Assembly (NCBI RefSeq): GCF_023227875.1
Contig: NZ_JALOCH010000007.1
Location: 104,500 to 168,499 of the forward strand
Direction of reading: 5' to 3'
From: Methanoregula sp.
GTDB taxonomy: Archaea > Halobacteriota > Methanomicrobia > Methanomicrobiales > Methanospirillaceae
Length of the DNA stretch: 64,000 bases
The position numbers and the translations under genes were made by a program. The number at the start of each line of letters is the position of its first letter. Within the stretch, counting starts at the first letter, position 1. Shown here piece by piece: positions 1 through 8,631 of the stretch. The notes below the pieces were generated by a model that saw nothing but the letters and a program-made list of their open reading frames with translations, did no database searches and was not told the origin of the DNA.

Positions 1-525
1 AACCCGGTGATAACCTGTTGATCGGTGTCAACTGAGATCGACGTTTTCAGGAAATGTTTTCGAATCTTACCGGTTCTGGCTGAGTAATAATGACTCGAAT
101 ATCAGCTGGTAAATCCGGATGAATTGATTGCCGTGATTGGGATCGGATCGTCGTTGAAATAAAAAAGATTCAGAGTTTTCCTGAATGCGTAGCGGAGGTA
201 CAGGGTTTTAATCCGGCTGAAGAATTTTTGAAGTGTCGTGAAATGAGGCACGACGGATAGATCCAGTACCTCCTGGATCGATTCCATGTCTTCAATATCT
301 TCAATGAAATCCCGGTAGTGCTGGTTCCGGTAGTCTTTGAAGAGTATCAGGACCAGAAGTTTATACTGGGTGTAGATTTTTTCGAATATTTACTGGAATA
401 CGGTGTTATTCGTATCGCTTTCACGATCGAAATCGCTGCTCGGACAAACCTGATATTCCGGCTCGCCAATCTTTTAGTTGTCTCCTTGCTTTTTGAACAC
501 ACATTCAGGTAAGGAGACTATGTAC
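1..525 (-). pseudogene. Remnant of a DDE transposase (IS4/IS5 superfamily)
   Basis: The minus strand reads as a continuous transposase-like protein once three in-frame stops are ignored (two TAA in the N-terminal third, one TGA just after the segment AINSSGFTS). Recognisable parts are YTQYKLLVLILFKDYRNQHY, the PHFTTLQKFFSRI segment and [13 protein letters not shown] near the left edge. In relatives known to me the AINSSG segment is AIDSSG, where the Asp would be the first catalytic acidic residue, so it also looks mutated (from memory). The element continues off the left edge and no terminal repeat could be assigned. It is a decayed insertion sequence beside the glycan locus. From 526 to 704 nothing else is recognisable. 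Confidence 0.75.
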
Positions 526-704
526 CTTTGATCTTCCGGTCGTCGGGTACAATCTGTTTTTAAGAAGGATTTCTACAGAGCAGAAATTTTTTATAAGTGG
601 CCTTGTGCTTCTCATGAGTGCTATTCATTGGCTTCTGCGATCAGACCATGTGAAGATGAATTGATTCGGTAAGAAAAAGAGATACAAGGGGGAAAATCTG
701 ATAC

Positions 705-720
705 CATCTGACATCAGATG
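705..720. terminator. Perfect inverted repeat over the wecB stop codon
   Basis: CATCTGA-CA-TCAGATG, a perfect 7-bp inverted repeat with a 2-base spacer, covers the stop codon of the first wecB. It could form a small hairpin in the mRNA end. No strong U-tract follows on the minus strand, so a terminator role is only a guess. Confidence 0.25.
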
Positions 721-1775
721 CCAAACTTAAGGATCTTCCGAATCTTCCCACTTGCCCCCGGGGGGTAAAGATCCCGTTGCGGCCGCGCAGGAACTGGAGT
801 CTCCAGTGAGGACAGGATCTTCTTTTCATCCGATCCGACAAGAACATTCCACCCGTCATGCAAAGTCTCGATCCATTCCGTATTCTCCCGGAGAGTAACA
901 CAAGGAACACCCAGCAGGTATGCCTCCTTCTGGACCCCGCCGGAATCGGTGAGGATCTTCCTTGCACTGCCCATCAGCCGGATCATATCTAAGTACCCGA
1001 GCGGTTCTGCGAGACGAATATTCTCCGGCATCCGGTCCAGCAGCCCGTACTCGCCGAGATATTTCCGGGTCCGGGGATGGACCGGGAAAACAACCGGTAC
1101 CGTTGCCTGCCCAAACGCCCGGATAATGGCTGACAAAGCATCGCGATTGTCCGTGTTCGAAGGCCGGTGGATAGTGGCAACGCAATAATTCCCGGGATCG
1201 AGAGCGAGGGATTCGATGACCCGGGAATTCTTTGCGGCAAGTGTCCTGTTGAACGCCAGCACATCCGCCATCACGTCCCCGACCAGGTGAACGCCCTTGG
1301 TTACTCCTTCTTTTGCCAGGAGATTTACTGCATTCTGTGTCGGGCAGAATAAAAAATCGGATACGTGATCGGTCACGACCCGGTTGATCTCCTCGGGCAT
1401 GGCACGGTCGAACGAACGCAGCCCTGCTTCCACGTGGGCTACCGGGATACGAAGTTTGACAGCCGCAAGGGCACCTGCGAGCGTGGAGTTGGTGTCGCCA
1501 TAGACCATCACGAGGTCAGGCTCCTCCTTCAGGAGAACTTCTTCGATACCCGCAAGGGTCAGGCCGGTCTGTTTGCCGTGAGGCCCGGATCCGATCCCAA
1601 GGTTGTAATCCGGTTTCGGGATCTGGAGTTCGTCAAAAAAAACTTCGGACATCTCCGGATCGTAATGCTGTCCGGTATGGACCAGGATTTCGGTGTGATC
1701 ATTCCGGATCTCCCGGGACACCGCAGCGCACTTGACAAATTGCGGGCGTGCCCCGACAATGGTGACGATCTTCAT
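714..1775 (-). CDS. wecB: UDP-N-acetylglucosamine 2-epimerase (non-hydrolysing), copy 1
   Basis: Cytosolic enzyme interconverting UDP-GlcNAc and UDP-ManNAc, the first step to ManNAcA-type sugars; the same family includes WbpI, which epimerises UDP-2,3-diacetamido-glucuronate. The 353-residue product starts [17 protein letters not shown] and has family segments [41 protein letters not shown] and the UDP-binding DSGGVQKEA. The ATG at 1775 was chosen because both related copies begin at the equivalent MKIV. It lies 52 nt after a HEPN gene and is the intact end of a series: two 5' fragments of the same gene occur upstream (3335 and 4200), the latter still overlapping the stop of the uronate dehydrogenase gene. 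A second full copy is at 23121-24194. The intact local substrate enzymes (WbpA/B/E-like) fit a WbpI role, but a WecB role cannot be excluded. Confidence 0.93.
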   Translation of the reverse strand: MKIVTIVGARPQFVKCAAVSREIRNDHTEILVHTGQHYDPEMSEVFFDELQIPKPDYNLGIGSGPHGKQTGLTLAGIEEVLLKEEPDLVMVYGDTNSTLAGALAAVKLRIPVAHVEAGLRSFDRAMPEEINRVVTDHVSDFLFCPTQNAVNLLAKEGVTKGVHLVGDVMADVLAFNRTLAAKNSRVIESLALDPGNYCVATIHRPSNTDNRDALSAIIRAFGQATVPVVFPVHPRTRKYLGEYGLLDRMPENIRLAEPLGYLDMIRLMGSARKILTDSGGVQKEAYLLGVPCVTLRENTEWIETLHDGWNVLVGSDEKKILSSLETPVPARPQRDLYPPGASGKIRKILKFGI

Positions 1776-1827
1776 AGTGATTACCTTTTTGTGCATGACG
1801 ACTATATCTGAGAAAAATCAGGATTTC

Positions 1828-2220
1828 TCATACTGAAATGATATTCTCTGCCCAGTAAACCACGGATTCAGCAAGAACAAGCGCTTCGGTATACTCTTCT
1901 TCGCTAACAGGGAATTCAAAACCCGGGTATCGCGTATGAACAGCAAACGGAGTAAGACGTGATGCAGTTTTTATCGCATCCGGAATGGCAAGTCCACTTT
2001 TCTCCAGTCGAAGAAAAAGATCCGAGAGGTCGTGGATATAGGGGAACGGAAGTGCGCGAGCAATAAACACCGCCTTAATCGCTTTCTCCGCTGCCTGTTG
2101 GGCCTGATAACACAGATCCTCATGATAAATTTCCGGTTTTCGACAGCGGGCGATCGCAAGACAACTGCGTGCCCTGTGTAACCATTCCCGGGGATCACTG
2201 GGCGGAAGCCGTTCCGGCAT
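1828..2220 (-). CDS. HEPN-domain protein, partner of an MNT nucleotidyltransferase
   Basis: A 130-residue all-helical HEPN protein (PF05168-like). Visible signature: the first helix PREWLHRARSCLAIA, the central CYQAQQAAEKAIKAVF helix typical of this group, and TRYPGFEFPVSEEEYTEAL near the C-terminus. I see no RX4HXY RNase motif, so nuclease activity is doubtful. The start MPERLPP at 2220 overlaps the end of the nucleotidyltransferase gene by 26 nt, so translation is probably coupled. Family knowledge places such pairs among type VII-like MNT/HEPN toxin-antitoxin systems; which partner is toxic is not evident here. A 13-codon fragment with an almost identical start is at 30533-30571, and a paralogue is at 40773-41171. 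Confidence 0.8.
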   Translation of the reverse strand: MPERLPPSDPREWLHRARSCLAIARCRKPEIYHEDLCYQAQQAAEKAIKAVFIARALPFPYIHDLSDLFLRLEKSGLAIPDAIKTASRLTPFAVHTRYPGFEFPVSEEEYTEALVLAESVVYWAENIISV

Positions 2221-2554
2221 CGTAAAGTACCTTCCCTTCATGCAGTGCAGGATGCAGGACAAGATACGGGGAATTGCCATACTCCTGTACCTGCTCGGGT
2301 GTGACAACAATCAGGTCAATTGCCTGGCCCACGCCATACAATTTCATATAAATATCAGCCGCAACGGTACGCGGGTTGTAATTGCCGGATTTGATCACCA
2401 GGAGATCCAGATCGCTGTCGGGCCCACTTTCTCCCCGTGCTGTTGAGCCAAACAGGATAATTTTTTCAGGTTTTGCACAATTAACAATACGCCGCAGGAT
2501 CTCGCTTAAGACTTCTTTGTTGACTTTTCTTTTTTTATTCATACCTTCACTCAT
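2195..2554 (-). CDS. MNT-type minimal nucleotidyltransferase
   Basis: A 119-residue protein of the minimal nucleotidyltransferase family. The active-site signature GSTARGESGPDSDLDLLV (GSxxxG followed by SDxDL) is complete, with the downstream acidic strand AIDLIVVTP. In characterised MNT/HEPN systems this enzyme transfers AMP to the HEPN partner and neutralises it. It is the first gene of a two-gene unit with the HEPN gene. ATG at 2554 is favoured; an internal ATG at 2542 is possible. Its closest relatives in the window are 41143-41553 and the broken 30546-30897, both with a similar C-terminal EGKVVY/EGKVLYDA segment. Confidence 0.85.
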   Translation of the reverse strand: MSEGMNKKRKVNKEVLSEILRRIVNCAKPEKIILFGSTARGESGPDSDLDLLVIKSGNYNPRTVAADIYMKLYGVGQAIDLIVVTPEQVQEYGNSPYLVLHPALHEGKVLYDAGTASAQ

Positions 2555-2645
2555 ATACCAGATGAAAAAATTTCTGCTTACAGTGAATCTTTTATCTTAA
2601 ATCTTATATGCATATCTGTCAGCAGGAGATTCAACAAAACAAACA

Positions 2646-3115
2646 TCAGTTTTCATGGACTCCTCGTTTCGGCAGTCCATAGAGGTAATGGTCATGCTCT
2701 GTTGCAAGATCCGGTATATCTGTAGTTACAGCAAGGGATGCTGTGTTGCATAATTCCCCAATGAACGGACACACCCCGCAGGAAAAATGTCCAGTTTTAA
2801 AATTCTGAAAGGAGCAACAAGCAAATTGTAGCAGAAGAATTTCAAAGCGGGCTTCCCGCGACATCCCGCTTTCGATGAGGAATATAGGTGGATTGGCTGC
2901 ACATGCTTCCCAGAATCCATCTGATTCAGGGACTTCCGATGATTTGTGCAACACAGCAGCAAGGGATGAAATACCAAATGCCGAATCCTGCTCTACATCA
3001 GAATCTTCCGGAATAGACTTCAACGTGATAGTATATTTTTTCCGGCCTCAAGATGAACGGGTCCGGATGGCCGGAATACGGATCCATCAAACACAACTTC
3101 CATTATTTTTGCCAT
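2646..3115 (-). pseudogene. AF2212/DUF104-type antitoxin gene broken by an insertion and a frameshift
   Basis: The N-terminal half encodes MAKIMEVVFDGSVFRPSGPV, typical of AF2212-like (DUF104) antitoxins of PIN toxins. A run of six A instead of seven around 3037-3042 shifts the frame after HLEAG. About 216 bp are then inserted inside the SSLA codons. Removing the insert and restoring one A gives an 80-residue antitoxin ending TDIPDLATEHDHYLYGLPK, the usual tail of the family (compare 15347-15586). No PIN gene follows, so the toxin is lost. The unit lies between wecB fragment A and the MNT/HEPN pair. Nothing recognisable was found between 3116 and 3287. Confidence 0.75.
2741..2956. mobile_element. 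MITE-like insertion with terminal inverted repeats and 12-bp target duplication
   Basis: The ends are CTGTGTTGCATAAT on the left and, reverse-complemented on the right, CTGTGTTGCACAAA, so the first ten bases match perfectly. The sequence CAGCAAGGGATG occurs immediately outside both ends (2729-2740 and 2957-2968). It carries no transposase frame and lies in the middle of an antitoxin gene whose frame is restored by its removal. This is a non-autonomous transposon. The family of the mobilising transposase is unknown to me; ends of IS6/IS26 type show a loosely similar CTGTTGCA. Confidence 0.75.
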
Positions 3116-3287
3116 AGTAAGAATCCCTCAATTGTCCAGTAGTGCGTATCTGATTTCTGATGATAACTATAGTCTTTCTGGTACTATAATATTCCAGATC
3201 GTTATAATCGGCATCAATAATTCGGATTTTAAACCCGGATAAATTAGTATCGGCACAACGAGGATGACAATGTCATGCCGGCAGGGT

Positions 3288-3335
3288 GCATGTGACGAAC
3301 GGGGGCCTTGCGCCGACAATGGTGACAATCTTCAT
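3288..3335 (-). pseudogene. wecB 5' fragment A (16 codons)
   Basis: Minus-strand codons [16 protein letters not shown] match the first 16 residues of the epimerase ([16 protein letters not shown]) and then stop resembling it. The next bases on the same strand (3245-3285) weakly resemble the C-terminal CGHDTIVIV segment of the uronate dehydrogenase, which may be chance. It starts 31 nt after the end of the HepT gene, as intact wecB follows its own TA pair. Confidence 0.75.
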
Positions 3336-3366
3336 AAAAAAATCCCTGTGATAATTTTAAAACTTC

Positions 3367-3708
3367 TTATTTGTCGATAATCGTTTTCAATTGGCGTTCA
3401 AGTCGTGGAAGATCCCCGGTGATTGTTGTCCAGAGAATCCACATATCCACATCAAAATACCTGTGTGTGATAAGATTTCTCATCCCTATGATATACTTCC
3501 AGTCAATATCCTGATAGAGCATACAGATCTCTGGGGGAATATTCGTGGCTGCATCTCCCAGCACCTGGATATTCCGGAGAATCGCATCCTGAGTCTTCAG
3601 ATCGTGTAAAAATTCTTCGTATGTCATACCCTGTGTAAAGTGCAGGATACGATGAATCGCATTATCCATGTCATCGAGAAAAAGATGAACGTTCCTTTTT
3701 TCAGACAT
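3367..3708 (-). CDS. hepT: HepT-like (DUF86) RNase toxin
   Basis: A 113-residue HEPN protein of the DUF86/HepT family. The catalytic RX4HXY motif is intact as RNLITHRY followed by FDVD, and the N-terminal helix carries FLDDMDNAIHRI and LKTQDAILRNIQVLG as in the family. Characterised HepT proteins are RNases silenced when MntA adds AMP to the Tyr of this motif. The start MSEKRN at 3708 overlaps the nucleotidyltransferase stop by 8 nt; an in-frame ATG at 3717 is an alternative. The pair sits between wecB fragments B and A. Confidence 0.88.
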   Translation of the reverse strand: MSEKRNVHLFLDDMDNAIHRILHFTQGMTYEEFLHDLKTQDAILRNIQVLGDAATNIPPEICMLYQDIDWKYIIGMRNLITHRYFDVDMWILWTTITGDLPRLERQLKTIIDK

Positions 3709-3994
3709 AAAGCACATCTCTTTCCACCGTTTGCCTGATCGCAGGTTTAAGTGCCCGCGGGGTGGTCAGATCGACATCGGTGTTCAGTGCAAGACGAAGG
3801 TAATCCCGGAGTTCCAGGAATTTGAACATACCGACAGGTTCTGAAAAATCAACGATAAGGTCCAGATCACTGGTCTCAGTATTCTCGTTCCTCGCTACTG
3901 AGCCAAAAATCCCGATAGATTTAACATGAAACCGAGATTCAAGCTCGCCTTTTAAGGATAAGAGAATCGCAACAAACTCTTTCCGGGTTTTCAT
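3701..3994 (-). CDS. mntA: MntA-like nucleotidyltransferase antitoxin
   Basis: A 97-residue minimal nucleotidyltransferase with active site GSVARNENTETSDLDLIVDF and the later acidic strand DVDLTTP. In the characterised MntA/HepT system this protein AMPylates the toxin tyrosine. The start MKTRKEF at 3994 gives the usual length; the open frame extends upstream only through the junction with the wecB fragment. First gene of the pair with the HepT gene. It begins 60 nt after the stop of wecB fragment B. Confidence 0.86.
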   Translation of the reverse strand: MKTRKEFVAILLSLKGELESRFHVKSIGIFGSVARNENTETSDLDLIVDFSEPVGMFKFLELRDYLRLALNTDVDLTTPRALKPAIRQTVERDVLYV

Positions 3995-4053
3995 ATACAG
4001 GGTATGTAAGCTTCCCGTGTATATTAGTGCAGCGAGAAACGAGGAATTCAATT

Positions 4054-4200
4054 TTACCTGAAAAAAATATCCGACATCTCCGGGTCATAATGCTGGCCGG
4101 TATGCACGAGGATCTCAGTGTGTTCCTTCCGGAGTTCACGGGAGACCGGGGCACACTTGACGAACTGGGGCCTTGCCCCGACAATCGTGACGATCTTCAT
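4054..4200 (-). pseudogene. wecB 5' fragment B (48 codons) at the original operon position
   Basis: The frame reads [17 protein letters not shown] and continues through [15 protein letters not shown], then AGG and a TAA stop. Its ATG overlaps the TGA of the uronate dehydrogenase (ATGA), which is how a functional downstream operon gene is normally coupled, so this was probably the original start of wecB/wbpI. In the first 16 codons it differs from the intact copy at seven bases, all silent, so the two are diverged alleles rather than a fresh duplication. The TA pair MntA/HepT follows. Confidence 0.88.
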
Positions 4201-5639
4201 GGCAAAGCAATCCGAATCGGATGCTCATTCTTGTCCCCGCGTCCGATACCCTTGTAGACAAAACCGGCATTGATAAACATATCAGGATCGATCACATTCC
4301 TCCCGTCAACAATGACAATGGTGTCATGACCGCATGCCTTCCGGATCCCTGCCGGTGAAATATTTTTGTACTCAGTGTGCCCGGTAAAAAGGATCACAGC
4401 ATCCGCACCTGCCAGCACAGTATCAATATCGTGATCAATCGGGACATCCGGATACGAATCGACCCACGGGTCATGCACAGTAACTTCGCCACCGGCTTCA
4501 AGCACCAGATCCCGGAATGGTTCTGCTGGCGTATTGCGGGCATCGTCAGAGTTCGCGAGGAATGCCCAGCCAAGAAGCGCAATCTTCGATCCCCGTATTG
4601 TTTTTCCAATCCGTCCCAGACCAAGAGTTGTTAATGTGAACATGTGACGGGGCATGAAATCGTTAATGTTCCGGGCGAGGACAAAGAGCGAATCTTTCCC
4701 GGCAGGATAATCCAGCTGCCCCCCGAGAACCTTCACTCCCCGCTCAAGATGATAGGTATCTTTTGTCAGGCAATGTCCCCCGACACCAGCGCCAGGCCAG
4801 AGAATTGCACGGGTGATCCCTTCTCCTTTGAGGGAATCGATACCGCTCCGCACATCATAGAAATTAATCCCCATCGCCTCGCAGTACAATGCCAGTTCAT
4901 TTGCTGCTGCGATCTGCAGGTCCCGAAACGTATTTTCCGCAGTCTTGGTCACCTCAGCAGCAGTTGCCGTCATCGGGATGATGCGACCTTTCGTAAGGAT
5001 CGGTGAATACAGATAGGTCGCCCGCTGCGTACTCACATCATCGATACCACCCACAATCCGGTCATGCTCCTGGATGTTCCGGAGCAGTCGTCCCACCATC
5101 ACGCGTTCCGGGGCATGAACAAGAGCGAAATCGCAACCTGCTTTCATACCGGATTCCTCTTCAAGGATCTGACGGGCAATTCCGGTTGTCGTTCCCGGCG
5201 TGATTGTCGACTCCAGGACAACGAGCATCCCCGGTTTGAGATACCGCCCGACATTTTTTACACCATCAAACAGTGCAGAGAAGTCCGGCAGCAGGTCATT
5301 CTTATTCAAAAACGGGGTCTGGATGGCAAGTGTAACAACATCGAGTTCCGAGATCTTGGAAAAGTCAGATGTGCAGACAAACTTCCCTGCACGAGCAACC
5401 TTCGCGAGGAGGTCATCAAGTCCCGGCTCCTCACCTTTCAGCGGGCTCTCGCCCCGGTTGAGCATGGCGATCTTGTAGCCAGAGGTGGGAGAGTCGCGCT
5501 GGAACCCGTATACCCGCTCAAATGCAGGTGAATCCGCAAAGAGCGCGGCTGCAGGAATACCGACATACCCCATGCCGATGACCCCGATGGTTCTGATAGG
5601 CCCGCGCTTGTTGATAAGCGATGATAGTACTGAGTCCAT
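4197..5639 (-). CDS. wbpA: Nucleotide-sugar 6-dehydrogenase (WbpA/WecC family)
   Basis: Four-electron dehydrogenase oxidising C6 of a UDP-N-acetylhexosamine to a uronate, likely UDP-GlcNAc to UDP-GlcNAcA. The 480-residue protein has a Rossmann motif GMGYVG at 22-27, STITPGTT in the middle, [11 protein letters not shown] and the catalytic cysteine in [12 protein letters not shown] (C290). The second, C-terminal domain has [23 protein letters not shown] at 5639 is preceded by GGTGA at a good distance; the frame extends to a GTG at 5648. It is third in the order aminotransferase, oxidoreductase, dehydrogenase, 2-epimerase, matching the WbpE/B/A/I pathway to diacetamido uronates. It is only distantly similar to the two WecC copies at 9921 and 35644. 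Exact substrate is inferred from neighbours. Confidence 0.88.
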   Translation of the reverse strand: MDSVLSSLINKRGPIRTIGVIGMGYVGIPAAALFADSPAFERVYGFQRDSPTSGYKIAMLNRGESPLKGEEPGLDDLLAKVARAGKFVCTSDFSKISELDVVTLAIQTPFLNKNDLLPDFSALFDGVKNVGRYLKPGMLVVLESTITPGTTTGIARQILEEESGMKAGCDFALVHAPERVMVGRLLRNIQEHDRIVGGIDDVSTQRATYLYSPILTKGRIIPMTATAAEVTKTAENTFRDLQIAAANELALYCEAMGINFYDVRSGIDSLKGEGITRAILWPGAGVGGHCLTKDTYHLERGVKVLGGQLDYPAGKDSLFVLARNINDFMPRHMFTLTTLGLGRIGKTIRGSKIALLGWAFLANSDDARNTPAEPFRDLVLEAGGEVTVHDPWVDSYPDVPIDHDIDTVLAGADAVILFTGHTEYKNISPAGIRKACGHDTIVIVDGRNVIDPDMFINAGFVYKGIGRGDKNEHPIRIALP

Positions 5640-5657
5640 GACAATCACCGGATTCGT

Positions 5658-6566
5658 TCAGGAGAATCCATGAGTTATCTGCTCAGATACGCGGAGGTTC
5701 TGCAACGCCTGCTCCGGCGTGATCGGGAATGGTTTCTTTGCCGAAGCACATTCGAGGAACGTCGACAGTTCCCGCTTCAGGGGTTCCTGTTTATTGACAA
5801 GAACTTTCTCGATAATATTTTCCTGCACATACCGATCATGCACGATTGTGTACTGCCCGGGTTTTCGGTATATTGCAATCTCCTGGGTCATGTAGTCGCC
5901 TTCAATCGTGCAGTCCTCCTGCTCGATATAGATCATCCGGATCTTCTTGGAGGATTTGCGGCTCGCGGACATGTACACGGTCGTACCATTAATCGCAATC
6001 AGTGCACCGCAAACATCGGCATTGCCCGCGCTGTGCAGGGAATAGTCCTCTCGGGGGAAGAGATTGAAGATCACATCGATGTCGTGGATCATGAGATCCT
6101 CGACAACCGAGGTCCCGGTGATCCGGGAAGAGGCCGGGTTATGGCGTTTCGTCTCGATGTAGAGGGGTTTATTGATCATCCTGCGGATCTCATCGATGAT
6201 CGGGTTGAACCGCTCGATGTGTCCCACACCGACGGTCAGGTCTTTCGGGATGATTTTGACGAGTGCTTCTGCCTGTGCGGAGGTCTGGCAGATCGGCTTC
6301 TCGATCAGGGCATTGACGCCGCCAGCGAAGACCTTTGCCGCCACATCGTGATGGAACGGGGTCGGGACGCAGATGCTGACCGCATCGACCTTTTCCAGCA
6401 GGGCTTCGACACTCGGGGCAACCTGTCCGTCATTCGCCTTCGCAACTTCCGTTGCCGCGTTTGTATTCAGGTCGGTGATCCATAACGAATCAACCTGCTT
6501 CAGTTCTGAATAGACACGGGCATGGTTCCTGCCCATGACCCCGACACCGATGACTCCGACATCCAT
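5658..6566 (-). CDS. wbpB: Gfo/Idh/MocA oxidoreductase, probable UDP-GlcNAcA 3-dehydrogenase
   Basis: A 302-residue NAD-dependent oxidoreductase with N-terminal Rossmann motif GVIGVGVMGRNHARVY and the diagnostic EKP motif in ALIEKPICQTS near residue 90. In the WbpB/WlbA branch it oxidises C3 of UDP-GlcNAc-uronate so that an aminotransferase can add nitrogen. Its stop is 18 nt before the WbpA-like start and its ATG is 2 nt after the aminotransferase stop, so the three form one transcript. The substrate assignment rests on this neighbourhood. Confidence 0.87.
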   Translation of the reverse strand: MDVGVIGVGVMGRNHARVYSELKQVDSLWITDLNTNAATEVAKANDGQVAPSVEALLEKVDAVSICVPTPFHHDVAAKVFAGGVNALIEKPICQTSAQAEALVKIIPKDLTVGVGHIERFNPIIDEIRRMINKPLYIETKRHNPASSRITGTSVVEDLMIHDIDVIFNLFPREDYSLHSAGNADVCGALIAINGTTVYMSASRKSSKKIRMIYIEQEDCTIEGDYMTQEIAIYRKPGQYTIVHDRYVQENIIEKVLVNKQEPLKRELSTFLECASAKKPFPITPEQALQNLRVSEQITHGFS

Positions 6567-6568
6567 GT

Positions 6569-7666
6569 TTAGTTTACTCCGTTTATTGTTGTGCAGATCT
6601 CTTCAAGCATTGGCTTGGTCACATTCGGGTGCACCGGCAGGGAGAGTACCTCATCACAGAGTTGCTCGGCAACCGGGCAGGAGACCGTGGGATTCATCTC
6701 CTGGTACACGGGCTGCCTGTGGATGGGTATCGGGTAGTGGACCGCGGTGCCAATCCCGCGATCTGCGAGACATTTCATGAACTCCGCCCGGTTCATCGGG
6801 AACTCCGGCGCGATCCGGATCACGTACTGGTGATAGACGTGGGTCGAATCCGGCATGCGGTACGGGGTGATCAGGCCCTCTACGGAAAGATGGGAATTGA
6901 GGTACGATGCATTCGCGATCCGCAGGGCGTTGAAGTCCGGGAGTTTTTTCATCTGCTCGCACCCGATCGCCCCACCAATATCCGTCATCCGGTAGTTATA
7001 CCCGATCATGACGTGGCGGTACTTCTCGCTCTGGCCATGGCTGATGAATATCCTCATCTTCGTCGCGTATGCATCGTCATTGGTCGTGACGATCCCGCCT
7101 TCACCCGTTGTCATGTTCTTCGTCGGATAGAAAGAGAAACAGCTGGCTTTTCCGAATCCTCCAATCCGCTTCCCGCTATATTCTGCCCCGTGTGCCTGGG
7201 CCGCATCTTCAATCAGTGCGAGTTTATGATCATCGCAGATCTCCCGGACCGGTCGGATATCAAATGGCTGGCCGAAGAGGTGAACACCGATGACTGCTTT
7301 TGTCTTCTTCGTCACGGCTTCCGCAACGGATCCGGGATTGATATTGAATGTCTTCGCATCCACATCGACAAAAACCGGTTTTGCACCGCACATTGAGACA
7401 CAGCTTGCAGTGGCGAAGAATGAGAACGTGGGAACGATGACCTCGTCGCCGGGCTTGATCCCGGCGCATGCGACCGCAGTGTGGAGTGCTGCGGTCCCGC
7501 TGTTCACGGCAATTGCATGTTTCACGCCGCAGTAGTCTGCAAATGTTCTCTCAAATTCCGCGACGGCGGGTCCCTGGGCGAGCATACCGGATTTGATTAC
7601 GGCTGCCACGGCTGCCTGTTCTTCCGCGCCGGTCGAGGGTTGGGCGATGGGGATCTTCTGCACCAT
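6569..7666 (-). CDS. wbpE: DegT/DnrJ/EryC1 PLP aminotransferase (WbpE-like)
   Basis: A 365-residue sugar aminotransferase of fold type I. Visible: AVNSGTAALHTA (phosphate binding, 53-64), IEDAAQAHGA, and the PLP lysine in SFYPTKNMTTGEGG (K183). In the WbpE pathway it aminates the 3-keto uronate from glutamate. It is the first gene of the leftward operon, with ATG at 7666. A WbpD-type 3-N-acetyltransferase, needed next in the known pathway, is not present in this window. Other DegT substrates cannot be excluded without experiment. Confidence 0.9.
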   Translation of the reverse strand: MVQKIPIAQPSTGAEEQAAVAAVIKSGMLAQGPAVAEFERTFADYCGVKHAIAVNSGTAALHTAVACAGIKPGDEVIVPTFSFFATASCVSMCGAKPVFVDVDAKTFNINPGSVAEAVTKKTKAVIGVHLFGQPFDIRPVREICDDHKLALIEDAAQAHGAEYSGKRIGGFGKASCFSFYPTKNMTTGEGGIVTTNDDAYATKMRIFISHGQSEKYRHVMIGYNYRMTDIGGAIGCEQMKKLPDFNALRIANASYLNSHLSVEGLITPYRMPDSTHVYHQYVIRIAPEFPMNRAEFMKCLADRGIGTAVHYPIPIHRQPVYQEMNPTVSCPVAEQLCDEVLSLPVHPNVTKPMLEEICTTINGVN

Positions 7667-7757
7667 GGTTTCAACGTACGTATGGAATTTACAACCACTT
7701 ATTTCAGAGGGTTGGATAATAGTGGCGTAATGACTCGTGGGATCGCGTATTTCTGGT

Positions 7758-8150
7758 GAGATTCCCGAAATACCAGAGGCCGGGAATTCCGATGCAGCCG
7801 GATAATTGATCGTCCTTACCGGACAGCATGGACACCCGTCAGGGGTGATAATGGGGTCTGGTGCGGGACCTCATCTCTTCCCCAGTCAAAAGGAGCCCGT
7901 ATCGGGCTCCGCTCACATCTCCGGAAAAAGATGGACACGGTGATTGGCAAACCGTGTCCACATTCAGGATCGCCCTGATTCCACACGCCGGAGAATATGG
8001 GCATCAGGTACCATATGATGTCCACCGGTAACCGTGGCCGGGAAAACGCACTTCCGATCCCTCATGGATAAAAAAACACAAGGCCGGCCACCATGATGTA
8101 GACTTTTTTTAGGGTTCTGAACAGGAAAAAAGGAGGATTATTGGGGGTTA
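7758..8150. repeat. Hairpin-rich intergenic repeat R, copy 1
   Basis: One of three related non-coding stretches (others 25388-25785 and 33277-33562), each immediately beyond a VapC-like gene. Conserved features are a hairpin GGAGCCCG-TAT-CGGGCTCC at 7892-7910, and a second one, TGGACACGG at 7932 paired with CCGTGTCCA ending at 7960. The spacing between hairpins is conserved. Arms are preserved while loops differ between copies, which suggests a structured RNA or recombination site. No convincing frame is present. The remaining gap from 7667 to 7757 and 8151 to 8219 shows nothing else. Confidence 0.7.
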
Positions 8151-8219
8151 ACCGCCGGAATTGTGTATTTTTGGCATTCCGTACGAAACTGAACCCGGTG
8201 CCCGTAATCGTACCGAAAA

Positions 8220-8631
8220 TTATTCCAGCAGCATCACAGTGCACGCTTTTCTGGCTGCGGATGAAAGTTCTTTATCTGCCGTGAACAGCGTGGCCCTGTG
8301 ATGTACCGCTGCGGCAACGAACAGCGCATCGTAAAGTGAGATGTTGAGCTCGCAGGCCAGGCCGAGTGCCGGCGGGATCAATTGACCGGAGGGGATTGTT
8401 TCGCAGAGATCATTGATGAACAGGGTGGCATCATCGAGCATGATCTTCACATCCCCGGGACGTTCCTCCCCGGATGAAATCCGTTTCAGGGCAACATTTG
8501 CCACCTCCGCCAATGCAAGATCCACCGTAACGCAATCCATCCAGGTTATTTTTGATCGCCTTTGCGGTCAGCGCTTCCGGAAAAAAGATCGCGGCAATGA
8601 CACCGGAATCGAGCACGGTCTTACCGGACAT
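8220..8631 (-). pseudogene. VapC-like PIN toxin gene, frameshifted
   Basis: Begins MSGKTVLDSGVIAAIFFPE, with the first PIN Asp at residue 8, then loses frame around 8547 where a T-run has five T instead of the seven in the intact copy at 33938-34351. The rest, from MDCVTVDLALAEVAN to the end, is well preserved in the other frame, including the ISLYDALFVAAAV and LFTADKEL segments. The loss is therefore recent. The ATG overlaps the stop of the ribbon-helix-helix gene as in the other copies. Confidence 0.85.

Noticed and set aside
5670..6485. A 271-codon plus-strand frame opposite the 3-dehydrogenase
   Set aside because: Antisense of a clear Gfo/Idh/MocA gene; no domain signature.
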